From Chlorobiaceae bacterium (lineage in GTDB: Bacteria > Bacteroidota > Chlorobiia > Chlorobiales > Chlorobiaceae), in the NCBI GenBank assembly GCA_012972825.1, contig JABDHL010000047.1:37504-101503 (forward strand): DNA of 64,000 bases, in the 5' to 3' direction. Positions within the stretch are counted from its first letter, which is position 1; each line of letters opens with the position of its first letter. Position numbers and translations under genes: made by a program. The notes beneath the pieces are model-generated. The model was not told the origin of the DNA, ran no database searches, and saw only the letters and a program-made list of their open reading frames with translations. Below, piece after piece: positions 55,620 through 64,000 of this stretch.

Positions 55620-56642
55620 TCATAGTTTTTCCTTAATTCTAAATCTAATGAAATCCATCAATCTCCGTTGGATTCTTTCCAGAATAAATCCCTGTGAAAT
55701 ACCCTCATAGCATATCGGTATCACCCCATTATCAATCGCAATAGCAGTGTATTTATCCGATGAATGATCTCTTTGCACCATGGGTATCACAAACTTCTTC
55801 AGAGCATATCCAAGAACTTGCATATGAAATCTATGCCCTATCAATATATCCATAGAGTCTACACTTCTAATTAAATCATTTGTATTTGAAATATCATCAA
55901 TATAGTGAATTAAACCCTCTGAAGATGTCCACAAACGAGCGGCAGCAATAAGATCGTTCTCAGGAGAATACGTTCTATGAATACAAAATGGTATGTAATA
56001 AAACTCTAACTCACTCCCAAATATTCTTGCTAACTCAGCAAATATACCAGAAATGTGATTGATAAACCCTTGATCTTCTTCTCTTTCAGAGGTAAAACGA
56101 CTATCAGCAAAATTAATTCCAACTCTAATTGGTAAGCTCAATGGAGGTTGTGATACTTCGCGATCATTAAATAAGTTAAAAACATAATCCTTAGAAATTT
56201 CGCAATCGTAACGACCTAGCATTTTTGCAATTTCAAATGAATCTGAATCTCTTACAGAAACACTTTCCACTAGTTTGAGTAACAACCTAGCATAGTCTTT
56301 GTTTTGTTCGAAACCTTGAAGCCCAACTCGATTGAGTCTGACTGGCAGTCCTGCTAACTTAGCTTGTTGTGTTATTACAAGCATCTCACATAAATTTTGT
56401 TCAGACCAAAAAAGATTTCCCCCACCGAAATCTACCGATGTACTTTTTTTGAGATATTTCTCTGGGCAAGCCAAGAAATCAGTACGAGATATATAAGGAA
56501 TCTCAAACGGTAGTAACGGTTTACCATATGCTATTACTTCAGATGTTGGTTCCGATATCAAAATAGCCTGTAACATCAAGTCTTCACCGATATTACCAGT
56601 ACCAAATGCTCCAATTTTTAAAGGGGAAGTTGACATTCTCAA
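55620..56642 (-). CDS. Polysaccharide pyruvyl transferase family protein
   Basis: The product has 340 residues. Family elements are FGTGNIGEDLMLQA at the N-terminus, FGGGNLFW near 76, and LIGHRFHMQVLGYALKK near 275. Members add a ketal-linked pyruvate from PEP to a sugar, or are glycosyltransferase-like variants (CsaB/WcaK). The residue deciding PEP use was not identified. It overlaps the upstream gene by 4 nt (ATGA). Confidence 0.82.
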   Translation of the reverse strand: MRMSTSPLKIGAFGTGNIGEDLMLQAILISEPTSEVIAYGKPLLPFEIPYISRTDFLACPEKYLKKSTSVDFGGGNLFWSEQNLCEMLVITQQAKLAGLPVRLNRVGLQGFEQNKDYARLLLKLVESVSVRDSDSFEIAKMLGRYDCEISKDYVFNLFNDREVSQPPLSLPIRVGINFADSRFTSEREEDQGFINHISGIFAELARIFGSELEFYYIPFCIHRTYSPENDLIAAARLWTSSEGLIHYIDDISNTNDLIRSVDSMDILIGHRFHMQVLGYALKKFVIPMVQRDHSSDKYTAIAIDNGVIPICYEGISQGFILERIQRRLMDFIRFRIKEKL

Positions 56643-58168
56643 ATCTCCAGTAAGTGAACACTAAAAAACTTAAGTATGGGCAATTCAATATTTATAAAAT
56701 CCAACTGCGAGGGTATAAATGAAAACAATACATCAAGGCGGCTACTAGCTCCCTTTAACACAGGGATTTCAATTGTAAAATCGCACTTTTTCTTTGGAAG
56801 CATTTTTTGGGTAATGAGTGTCTGGTTTATATATATTAACATCAACCAATTATTATCGTCATCATTCTCAAGTTGACAAAAGATTGAAAGTACTATTTCT
56901 GAGTCGGTTTTAATAAATTCATTATGTGTTACCGAAAATCCTGCCATCTGAGATGAGAGGTAAGCTGTAAAGGAATCAAATTTGTCAAAACCAAACTTGT
57001 TAGCTACAGATTTTGGTGAAGTGCCAAAAAAGAGACCTTCTGCATCAAGAACTGAACTATTGCAACTTAATTTGTGAAACAGAGAACGAAGTGGTAATGC
57101 AATTTTTTGATTATGCTCAATACTATGCCTGCTCAAAATATGTTCTCTCAAAAAATGTCCGTAAGCATCTGCACCAAGTGAATAAGCATCCAAAATAGCA
57201 GACATGAAATGGGGATTTGCTTTACAAGTCGTCATTGGCATCAGCATTGTATCTTTGATAAATTCAATCAAGTGCATACGAGTATCAAGCCACTCTTGGT
57301 ATCCATTAACACTCCCAAACCAGCCATTATAAGCCAAATCTTTTGCTTCTTGTATATTTAATTCAAAGACATTAGTTATATCTGGACGTATTAAAATCCC
57401 ATTTACCCAGTTAGCTACATACTCATTATGCACTGCATCATCATTCGCAATAACAAGCAAGCCATTTGCAAAAGCTTCAAGCATTGACATTCCGATTCCT
57501 TCGGACATACGAGGTGAAAAAAATACATTGGCTCGTTTCAACGCCAAAAAGTAATCGTTCGATGTTACGCCCCAACGGGACTCTGTAACTGGGAATGACT
57601 TGACAAGATATACTGGATCTTTCAAAAGTCGGGGATTGCCATCATCAGGTGCATTGTGCACATGAAGAGTTGTTATCTGGCTCCCCAGTAATCTGTCGAT
57701 TAATTTGGGGTTCAGTCCATCTTGAGGCCGTCTCATCCATAAAATGCCTCGCAATGAATCGAATTTAGGTAGTTGTGATTCTTTGCAGGGTTGTAGAAAA
57801 TATTTGACCAAATATGAACGACAACCCGCAGCAGTAACCCTTTCATGTAATGTTCTCGAAAAACAGATCACGGAAGCATTATTCATAGCCATCCAATGCT
57901 CAAATGGCAAGTTCGCTGATCCATCATACATAGGAATAACAACTGTCGGGTATCCCAGGGATATAAATACTGGTGCTAGAAAATCTAGTTGCCATATTAT
58001 AATCAAATCATATACGCGTGGTCCATTCAATGCTTTTATTTTGTTTTGAGACTCTATATCAAAATATTCAACATCTATCGTTTTAAAATTTTGTCTAAGC
58101 AATGCTAAAAAAAAATCACTAGACCGAGTTTTTGCATGAACCTTATGATCAATAAATAGAGTTTTCAT
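56639..58168 (-). CDS. Glycosyltransferase, GT4-like
   Basis: The product is 509 residues from the ATG at 58168; an ATG at 58180 adds four. The N-terminal acceptor domain is followed by a GT-B donor domain with SPRMSEGIGMSMLEAFANGLLVIAN, a typical E-x7-E nucleotide-sugar motif. After residue ~310 there is an additional ~200-residue C-terminal domain with beta character and no recognised family. It overlaps both neighbours by 4 nt. Confidence 0.78.
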   Translation of the reverse strand: MKTLFIDHKVHAKTRSSDFFLALLRQNFKTIDVEYFDIESQNKIKALNGPRVYDLIIIWQLDFLAPVFISLGYPTVVIPMYDGSANLPFEHWMAMNNASVICFSRTLHERVTAAGCRSYLVKYFLQPCKESQLPKFDSLRGILWMRRPQDGLNPKLIDRLLGSQITTLHVHNAPDDGNPRLLKDPVYLVKSFPVTESRWGVTSNDYFLALKRANVFFSPRMSEGIGMSMLEAFANGLLVIANDDAVHNEYVANWVNGILIRPDITNVFELNIQEAKDLAYNGWFGSVNGYQEWLDTRMHLIEFIKDTMLMPMTTCKANPHFMSAILDAYSLGADAYGHFLREHILSRHSIEHNQKIALPLRSLFHKLSCNSSVLDAEGLFFGTSPKSVANKFGFDKFDSFTAYLSSQMAGFSVTHNEFIKTDSEIVLSIFCQLENDDDNNWLMLIYINQTLITQKMLPKKKCDFTIEIPVLKGASSRLDVLFSFIPSQLDFINIELPILKFFSVHLLEI

Positions 58169-59373
58169 GGTGTCATCCATTGAATAAATGCATAATCTGC
58201 ATCAATAGAATAACGATGGCGAGCTTGATACATTTTAGTGATAAGAGTCGGCTTAGAAACATAGCGATATTGGAGAATTTCATTTGCAAAAGAACCAATC
58301 TCAGGTACCACAGACCCAGCACCATAATAAATAATTTGATCACAGAAAGCTGATCCAGCAAGAGCTATTACTGGAATACCTCGAGATATACACTCCATGA
58401 AAACCGCTGATCCTCGAAAAGCATAAATTGCTGTATCATATGGTAGAAGAACAAGATCAGAAAGTGAGTACAACTCATTCATTTCTTCTTCTGAAAGGGT
58501 GCTATGCAATATTTTTACCCCTGGGATCGCATACAATTGGTTTGTATATGATGTGTGCTGCAAACTGTCTGCCACAGGTAACCCCTGAACTACAAACTTT
58601 ATAGATTGTCTAGGATCAATTTTTCGAATTGTGCTAAAAATATCAAAAAGGTCAAGATAACCCTTATCGCAGCGTGCGGATCCTGGACAGACTACTGTGA
58701 ATATATCCTTATACTCTTCTCCCCCTCCTTCGATGATGGTTAGTTTTTTGATCATATCAGTGTGTGTCGGATAGGGAACAACGTTTACAAAGGTAGCGAG
58801 GTCAGAAGCCAAGCTATCGGCATAGCGAGGCGTCTCCGCACACAACTTTATTTTATATCCAGCAGCTAACATTTTTTTTATGTCTTTCAAAAGTTTTGGT
58901 AGCCCTGATAAGCCAATAGAGGTAGCATTCTCCATAACACCGATAAAACGAAAATATACAAAAGGTGTTTTTGGTGGTGATATTCTATACAATAATTCAA
59001 GGATAGCCATTGCGCCATAATAGTCGACACATGGGAAAAATAATGCATCATTTTCTGAAATAACATATTTTTCATATATAGTAGACATATCCTGAATCGC
59101 AAGTTCAATCATCAAATCGTAATCAGATGATAAAGAATGTGCACTGGGTATTTTATTTATAGGATCGATATTAATATGATTATAATAATAAAATTCGAAT
59201 CCTCGCTCGAAACCATATTTTAATGCAATATCCTCTGGCAAACAAGTTGATGCAATAGGAATTATTGTATTATAAAAAGGTTTAGATGCCTCAGAAAAAT
59301 ATTTTAATCCTACAACATTATGCCCATACGGTAGGGCACAAACAGGATCGCAAATGAAAGCACGTTCTCTCAT
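58165..59373 (-). CDS. Glycosyltransferase, GT-B fold
   Basis: The product has 402 residues. The C-terminal half reads YSLSDLVLLPYDTAIYAFRGSAVFMECISRGIPVIA, a GT4-like donor-site motif, with VVCPGSARCDKGYLDLFDIF at the start of the second domain. Acceptor and donor cannot be told from sequence. It is coupled to the downstream glycosyltransferase gene (ATGA overlap). Confidence 0.78.
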   Translation of the reverse strand: MRERAFICDPVCALPYGHNVVGLKYFSEASKPFYNTIIPIASTCLPEDIALKYGFERGFEFYYYNHINIDPINKIPSAHSLSSDYDLMIELAIQDMSTIYEKYVISENDALFFPCVDYYGAMAILELLYRISPPKTPFVYFRFIGVMENATSIGLSGLPKLLKDIKKMLAAGYKIKLCAETPRYADSLASDLATFVNVVPYPTHTDMIKKLTIIEGGGEEYKDIFTVVCPGSARCDKGYLDLFDIFSTIRKIDPRQSIKFVVQGLPVADSLQHTSYTNQLYAIPGVKILHSTLSEEEMNELYSLSDLVLLPYDTAIYAFRGSAVFMECISRGIPVIALAGSAFCDQIIYYGAGSVVPEIGSFANEILQYRYVSKPTLITKMYQARHRYSIDADYAFIQWMTP

Positions 59374-59903
59374 ATTTTACTTATTTCAATCAACGCTAAA
59401 ATTATAGAAAGCATTAAAGAGTGATCTTTTTTAATATTACACTAAATCTTATATGTGTCATAGAACAAAATTTGTAGCTTGTTTAAATAAATAAATTTCT
59501 GAGCAATTATTAAAGGTATTTGTTCATTATATTTATCGTTTGTTAAACGCAGTTACTATTTGTCATTTTTAATACCAGGTGTCAGGTTGTTCAATAAATA
59601 AATCCTTATAATCTATTATGTAATAACAGGAAATTTTTATTTTATGGAGTAATCGATTTGAAAATAAATTATTTAGGTTATTTTAGCTTATCCCTTTAAT
59701 ACATAAATTTACAAATCAATATCAGTTAATTTCTATAGACTTATCTAAACGTTTATAAAATTATACAGGGTAATATTTTTGAGTAATATTTTGATTCAAT
59801 CAATACAACATATACCTACAACTAATTTGTATTATTTTACGTATAAAGAAACAATAGTGTATTTAATACAAAAGATTTAAATCAATAGCTGAATTTGTTT
59901 TTA
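59374..59903. other. AT-rich intergenic region, no gene seen
   Basis: The 530 bp between two glycosyltransferase genes on the same strand are very AT-rich, with no open frame worth reporting. This is unusual inside an operon and suggests either a separate promoter for the downstream block or decayed DNA. Confidence 0.6.
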
Positions 59904-61463
59904 TTATTTCATTTTGACAGATACAACATCCTGAAGAAAATTTTCCCATTTTGGTCTAATATTATCTTGACGATAACGTAATGAAATTTCTTCCCCTCGA
60001 TGACGCATGTGTTCCCGGATTGTTAAAGACTCTTTTTCATAGAGAACTTTCTTTAGTGTGTTAACTAAACTAATTTCAGAATAGGGGTCGAAGTATTCCG
60101 CAGCATCGGCATAGATCTCTGTATGCGCAGGAATATCTGATGCAATAGTAATACCACCACAACACATTGATTCAATGCCAGAAAAATCAAAACCCTCACC
60201 AAAACTGGGACATATTGTAGCTAAAGCGTGATGATAAAGTACTCTAAGATCAGAAGCTGGGACATCGCTCAGAAGGAATAGATCACCACAATCTATCCAT
60301 CTATTAAATTCTTGCAATATATTTTTATAATCCCATCCCAAAGTCCCCACAACAATAAGTTTTAACTCTGGATCAAGCTCATCTTTAAGTACTTCCCATG
60401 CTGCAAGAAGAAGAGTGTGATTTTTCCTTGGTTCGATGGTTGACACCACAAGAAGATATCTTATTGATCCATTACTAAAACATTTTTTATAGAAATTCTC
60501 TTTATCTATTGTATTCAAAAACTTTGGGATAAGACCATAAGCTCTAGTCTTATCATTAAAATCACCATGTTGCCGTAATCTAATGATCCTTAAAACTTTT
60601 TTATCAGAGGAATCTTCTCGATAATAGTAATCAGAAACCATATTATGAATGGTAACAGCCCGGTCTGCAACCTCGGGAAAAATCCGAATCAAATCCTGTC
60701 TTGATGACTCCGAAACGCAAGCGAAATATGCTCCTGATTTGACATTGCTCATTAATGCATAAAAATGTGTTGCCTGATGCTTAGATTTCCCTGAAATAGT
60801 ATGCGGCATAAATATTGGAAGTGCATCATGATAACGAATAACAAGGGAAGTATTTGGATGCACTCTTCCTGGATAAGGAGTTTGGCCTATAAAAACATCA
60901 AAATCCTTTGTATCTAATACTGGGTACTGTGGAGAGTTGGTATAGTGCAAAGACTTCAACCCGATCATATGCATCATATTCCATGGAATAGAGCATATTT
61001 TATAGCCCGCATTGGCAACATAAACAAAATCAGAAACTGGTAATGTTTTTGAAAAAAATGTTCGCCAAATAAAATCTTTAAATAATAAAGGATCAAAATG
61101 CGTTAACTTAATTTTATTAATACCAGTAATCATTTTCAAAACCAAATAAAACAAAAGCATTTTTTTTTCTACAATATCAAGTAAGATTTCAATCTTACTT
61201 TGATGAGATTTTTCTGCCATTGAAACTATAACTTTGGAATAACGATTGATTTTTTTTGAATTACTTATTTTTTTCCAAAAATGGTTACAATCATTAGTCC
61301 CTCTATATAATTTTTTATGGGATGTTTGAATCAATCCGTCAACTTCAATTGAATTAATATTGCATAATCCCTGAAATAGTAAACGAACTTCTTGAGGAAT
61401 ACCGGCAAACCCATCCAATGCAGGCCTTATTTCTAGTAGTACCTTAAGTTTCTTTTTACTCAT
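59904..61463 (-). CDS. Glycosyltransferase, GT4 family
   Basis: The product has 519 residues. The start KVLLEIRPALDGFAGIPQEVRLLF is an acceptor-domain N-terminus. The donor domain has VVSTIEPRKNHTLLLAAWE, HHALATICPSFGEGFDFSGIESMCCGGITIASDIPAHTEI and DAAEYFDPYS. These match mannosyl/glucosyl-type GT4 enzymes; specificity is unknown. A long insertion of variable sequence (~50-140) is present. Confidence 0.85.
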   Translation of the reverse strand: MSKKKLKVLLEIRPALDGFAGIPQEVRLLFQGLCNINSIEVDGLIQTSHKKLYRGTNDCNHFWKKISNSKKINRYSKVIVSMAEKSHQSKIEILLDIVEKKMLLFYLVLKMITGINKIKLTHFDPLLFKDFIWRTFFSKTLPVSDFVYVANAGYKICSIPWNMMHMIGLKSLHYTNSPQYPVLDTKDFDVFIGQTPYPGRVHPNTSLVIRYHDALPIFMPHTISGKSKHQATHFYALMSNVKSGAYFACVSESSRQDLIRIFPEVADRAVTIHNMVSDYYYREDSSDKKVLRIIRLRQHGDFNDKTRAYGLIPKFLNTIDKENFYKKCFSNGSIRYLLVVSTIEPRKNHTLLLAAWEVLKDELDPELKLIVVGTLGWDYKNILQEFNRWIDCGDLFLLSDVPASDLRVLYHHALATICPSFGEGFDFSGIESMCCGGITIASDIPAHTEIYADAAEYFDPYSEISLVNTLKKVLYEKESLTIREHMRHRGEEISLRYRQDNIRPKWENFLQDVVSVKMK

Positions 61464-61756
61464 TTCTTAAATTAAAGACTCCGTTTATTTTGTCTTAATT
61501 TTCAGTTATTAACTTAATTAAGATACCTATGATATATAATAATATTTATAAATTATATTAATTATATTTTTGTTGTTGGTGGTAATTTTAATAAAAATAA
61601 ACTTTATAATATACTTACATTGCAACTTGAAAAATTTTGCAATATATTCTCTGTAAGTAATGAGATCAAATTACTTTTGTGATTGTTATTAGAATATTTA
61701 TAAAATTATTTTTTTAATTTTAATAATGTACTTGCTAAAGCACGAATTGTTACCTT
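61464..61756. other. AT-rich intergenic region upstream of the glycosyltransferase gene
   Basis: The 293 bp of AT-rich sequence with no reliable frame lie between the KpsT-like stop and the glycosyltransferase start. It may hold a promoter; no hexamers stand out over the AT background. Confidence 0.5.
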
Positions 61757-62407
61757 TTAACAATTATCTTTGTAAAAATTATAGGCTATATCAATATTAA
61801 AAAATTGAAACAATTTTCCTTCATGAACAACACAGAATCTTTCACATTGTTCCCTTATGTTCTGAATGTCATGCGAAACTATAATCATTGCTTTCTCTTT
61901 TCGTTTTTCAAACAATTCACGCTGGCATCTTTCATGAAATCGACTATCACCTACAGCAATAATCTCATCAATCAAAAAGCAATCAAAATCTACTGCCATA
62001 GAAATAGCAAAAGCAAGTCGTGCTCGCATACCAGAAGAATATGTTTTAACTGGCTCATAAAGATATTTACCTAATTCAGAAAAATCCTGAACATACTCAA
62101 TACGACTATTAGCATTTACACCATATATTCTGCAAATGAACCGTAGATTGTCCAAACCAGTGAGGGTTCCCTGAAAAGCCCCAGAAAAAGCCAAAGGCCA
62201 TGAGACACTCATTGAACGTTCAATAGAGCCGGATGTCGGTTGTTCGCCCCCACTGATAAGTCTTATCATCGTTGACTTGCCTGAACCATTCCGTCCAAGA
62301 ATACCGATTTTCTCCCCATGACGAATTATAAGATTAACATGATCAAGAACAGTAACTTCTCCATGGCGAGTCTGGTATTGTTTTACCACGTTCCTCATAC
62401 AAATCAT
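61757..62407 (-). CDS. kpsT: Polysaccharide export ABC transporter ATPase (KpsT/Wzt type)
   Basis: The product is 216 residues from the ATG at 62407 ([22 protein letters not shown]), which overlaps the permease stop by 4 nt. Walker A is GRNGSGKST, the signature [12 protein letters not shown], and Walker [11 protein letters not shown]. The short length without a C-terminal carbohydrate-binding domain fits the KpsT group rather than O-antigen Wzt. It energises export of capsule-like polysaccharide. Confidence 0.92.
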   Translation of the reverse strand: MICMRNVVKQYQTRHGEVTVLDHVNLIIRHGEKIGILGRNGSGKSTMIRLISGGEQPTSGSIERSMSVSWPLAFSGAFQGTLTGLDNLRFICRIYGVNANSRIEYVQDFSELGKYLYEPVKTYSSGMRARLAFAISMAVDFDCFLIDEIIAVGDSRFHERCQRELFEKRKEKAMIIVSHDIQNIREQCERFCVVHEGKLFQFFNIDIAYNFYKDNC

Positions 62408-63225
62408 TCTGGAATAACCTTTTTGCTGATATGCCGCTCTTGAGCAAAAGCTAAAATTGTCAAAACCAAACAAACTGTAGCCATATATAGAATATCATAG
62501 TGAGCATGAACAAGTGATCCAAAATAACCTTCACGTAAAATTTCAACACCATGAACCATTGGCAAAACAAGGATATACTTTTGTACTGACTGAGGAAGAA
62601 AATCAACCATAAAGGCTGCTCCTGACAAAGGGAAGAGTAGGTATGCGGTTGGGTGCCATATTTTATCAACAACTTCACTCCGCTCACTGAGGCTTCCAAG
62701 CAACAACGCAAGTGAAGCTCCAAACCAAGCTATCATAAACCATCCAAAAAGAACCTTCAAAATATCCTGTGGAGGCTGCATCCAGCCAATAGAAATCCAT
62801 AAAATCGAAAGCACAAAAAATGAGGTGGTTGCGCCCGCAGCCTCAAGGAGCAAACGGGCCGCAAATACATCAATGATTTTTACATTGCGATGATACATCA
62901 GCGACAAATTAGGCTCAACCGCACCAATAGTTCGTGCAGGCATATTACGCCAGAGTAATACGGATGAGTATCCAGTAACCGCAAAGGCAACAATTGGAAT
63001 TGAAGAACCATGATTGGACTTCATAAACGTCCAAAGCATTGTGACTCCCAGTGTAAACAACATGGGCTCGATAAAAAGCCATAAGAAACCAATGTTGTGA
63101 CGGCCATACCTTGTAAGCACTTCGCGCATCAAAAGGGCTCCGATAACCCGCATCTGAATCCTGAATGACCGGAACAAAGAGGTTTCGTGAAGCATGGGTT
63201 GCATCTGGTCAGTCATGATGTTCAC
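62404..63225 (-). CDS. kpsM: Polysaccharide export ABC transporter permease (KpsM type)
   Basis: This 273-residue ABC-2-type permease has about six membrane helices. The N-terminal [30 protein letters not shown] pattern is typical of KpsM. It overlaps KpsE-like upstream by about 17 nt (8 if the ATG at 63216 is used) and KpsT downstream by 4 nt. Confidence 0.92.
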   Translation of the reverse strand: MNIMTDQMQPMLHETSLFRSFRIQMRVIGALLMREVLTRYGRHNIGFLWLFIEPMLFTLGVTMLWTFMKSNHGSSIPIVAFAVTGYSSVLLWRNMPARTIGAVEPNLSLMYHRNVKIIDVFAARLLLEAAGATTSFFVLSILWISIGWMQPPQDILKVLFGWFMIAWFGASLALLLGSLSERSEVVDKIWHPTAYLLFPLSGAAFMVDFLPQSVQKYILVLPMVHGVEILREGYFGSLVHAHYDILYMATVCLVLTILAFAQERHISKKVIPE

Positions 63226-64000
63226 GGACTCCCGCGATCAGCATGGTCAATATGCCCCAGACAACCAATCCCAAAAGAAAAATGCTCAGGATACCCCTCA
63301 ACCGGTATGGCTCAATTGCTATATCTGGCTTATTCGGCTGCACAATGCGCTCAAGGTAGAGCTGCTTTCGCTGGGAATCACTCCGGGCTTGTTCCAGGGA
63401 TGCCATTGCTGCGGCAAGCTGCTTGTCGGCCACTGCACGTTCCAATGCGAGAAGTTCGTATTCAACAGCTTTATTGGTGAGCGATGTGCCGCCGCCGGCC
63501 ACTTTAGCCATTTCGCTCTCTATCGATGACTGAAGATTCCCTATCCTGTTTTTCAGAGCAGGCAGTTGAGGACTATCAGGAGTGAAGGCCTGAACCTGAC
63601 TAAGCTGTGTTTTAGTTGCAATCAGCTCATCCTGCAGTTTTGAGATTTGCTGCAATTGCAGTCCGGATTGTTTTTCGGGATCAAATATCCCTTGTCTGTT
63701 CCGAAAAGCCGAAAGCTTTCTTGCGGCTGCTTTTGATTTTTCAACAGCGATGTCCACTTCGGAAGAGGCGAAGCGAATAAGATCCTGCCGACCCCGTTCA
63801 TTGAGCCGATTGATGAATTGCTCCCCCATCTGCAGCAGCATTTCATTGATACGATATGAATCATCCGTATTGAAACTCCTGACTTTGAGCACTGCGATTG
63901 AAGATGATGTGTTCAAGTTGATTTCGACATGATTCTGGTAGAAGCGAAACAAGGCTTCAATGCTGTTATCCAATCCTAACGCATTAAATCGGCTGAAGAT
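63209..64000 (-). CDS. kpsE: Capsule export inner-membrane polysaccharide co-polymerase (KpsE/BexC/CtrB type), N-terminus beyond window
   Basis: The frame is open to the window edge, giving the last 263 residues. The edge segment FSRFNALGLDNSIEALFRFYQ matches the KpsE/BexC family. A long coiled-coil periplasmic part (~110-220, with AAARKLSAFRNRQGIFDPE and LTNKAVEYELLALERAVADKQL) is followed by a final membrane helix (LRGILSIFLLGLVVWGILTML). It bridges the KpsMT exporter to an outer-membrane channel. No ATG occurs in the visible part; the apparent start at 63973 is a TTG within the family-conserved region. Confidence 0.9.
   Translation of the reverse strand: MFSRFNALGLDNSIEALFRFYQNHVEINLNTSSSIAVLKVRSFNTDDSYRINEMLLQMGEQFINRLNERGRQDLIRFASSEVDIAVEKSKAAARKLSAFRNRQGIFDPEKQSGLQLQQISKLQDELIATKTQLSQVQAFTPDSPQLPALKNRIGNLQSSIESEMAKVAGGGTSLTNKAVEYELLALERAVADKQLAAAMASLEQARSDSQRKQLYLERIVQPNKPDIAIEPYRLRGILSIFLLGLVVWGILTMLIAGVREHHD

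Noticed and set aside
1..64000. CRISPR arrays, rRNA and tRNA genes
   Set aside because: No regularly spaced repeat array, and no tRNA cloverleaf or rRNA segment was recognised on reading both strands, including at the element ends.

Overview
The window reads as chromosome of a green sulfur bacterium (Chlorobiaceae, Chlorobium/Pelodictyon-like). The supporting evidence is an LpxC-FabZ fusion, pyruvate phosphate dikinase, a carbamoyl-phosphate synthase large subunit that stops after its first half, a small DUF2795 protein, and moderate GC in the core genes. This assignment is inferred from gene content and protein character. No rRNA, tRNA or photosynthesis gene is present to prove it.

Layout. 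(1) 1-15.9 kb is housekeeping: sppA (cut by the window edge), an Opp/Dpp-type ATPase, rsmI-panC, pnp, leuS, acs, tspO, an inositol-phosphatase-family gene, lpxC-fabZ and pgsA. (2) 15,863-24,669 is an integrated mobile element of about 8.8 kb. It is bounded by a 13-bp direct repeat that lies in the 5' end of pgsA. It carries a tyrosine integrase, an AlpA-like regulator, a tightly coupled D5/SF3 helicase and primase pair, and several unrecognised cargo genes, but no virion genes. (3) 24.7-53 kb is core again: yebC-ruvC, pheA-polA, an M23 peptidase, an Omp85-type outer-membrane protein, rpe, trpC, carB (N-terminal half), a JAMM peptidase, purD, a DUF374 acyltransferase plus lpxK, ppdK, uvrA, an MFS transporter, a NusG-like antiterminator, an outer-membrane barrel protein and cfa. 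(4) 53.9-64 kb is an AT-rich surface-polysaccharide locus. It holds cysC, a DUF4214 protein, a pyruvyltransferase-family gene, three glycosyltransferases, and KpsT/KpsM/KpsE-like ABC export proteins, the last cut by the window edge.

How the genes fit together. Envelope building recurs: lpxC-fabZ, lpxK and DUF374 for lipid A, pgsA and cfa for phospholipids, an Omp85 protein for outer-membrane assembly, and the capsule-type export locus. The yebC-ruvC unit probably ran directly into pgsA before the mobile element inserted. At the element's left junction pgsA begins ATG-GAA-GGT. At the right junction the displaced original copy reads GTG-GAA-GGT. The insertion therefore appears to have swapped the start codon and the leader while leaving the protein intact.

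Most notable: the pgsA-targeted element with matching arm-type repeats at both ends; a chain of start/stop overlaps that includes a 35-residue membrane peptide; an Omp85 gene whose signal peptide can only be joined to a normal start codon across a 10-T tract; and small Cys- or His-rich proteins that are easily missed.
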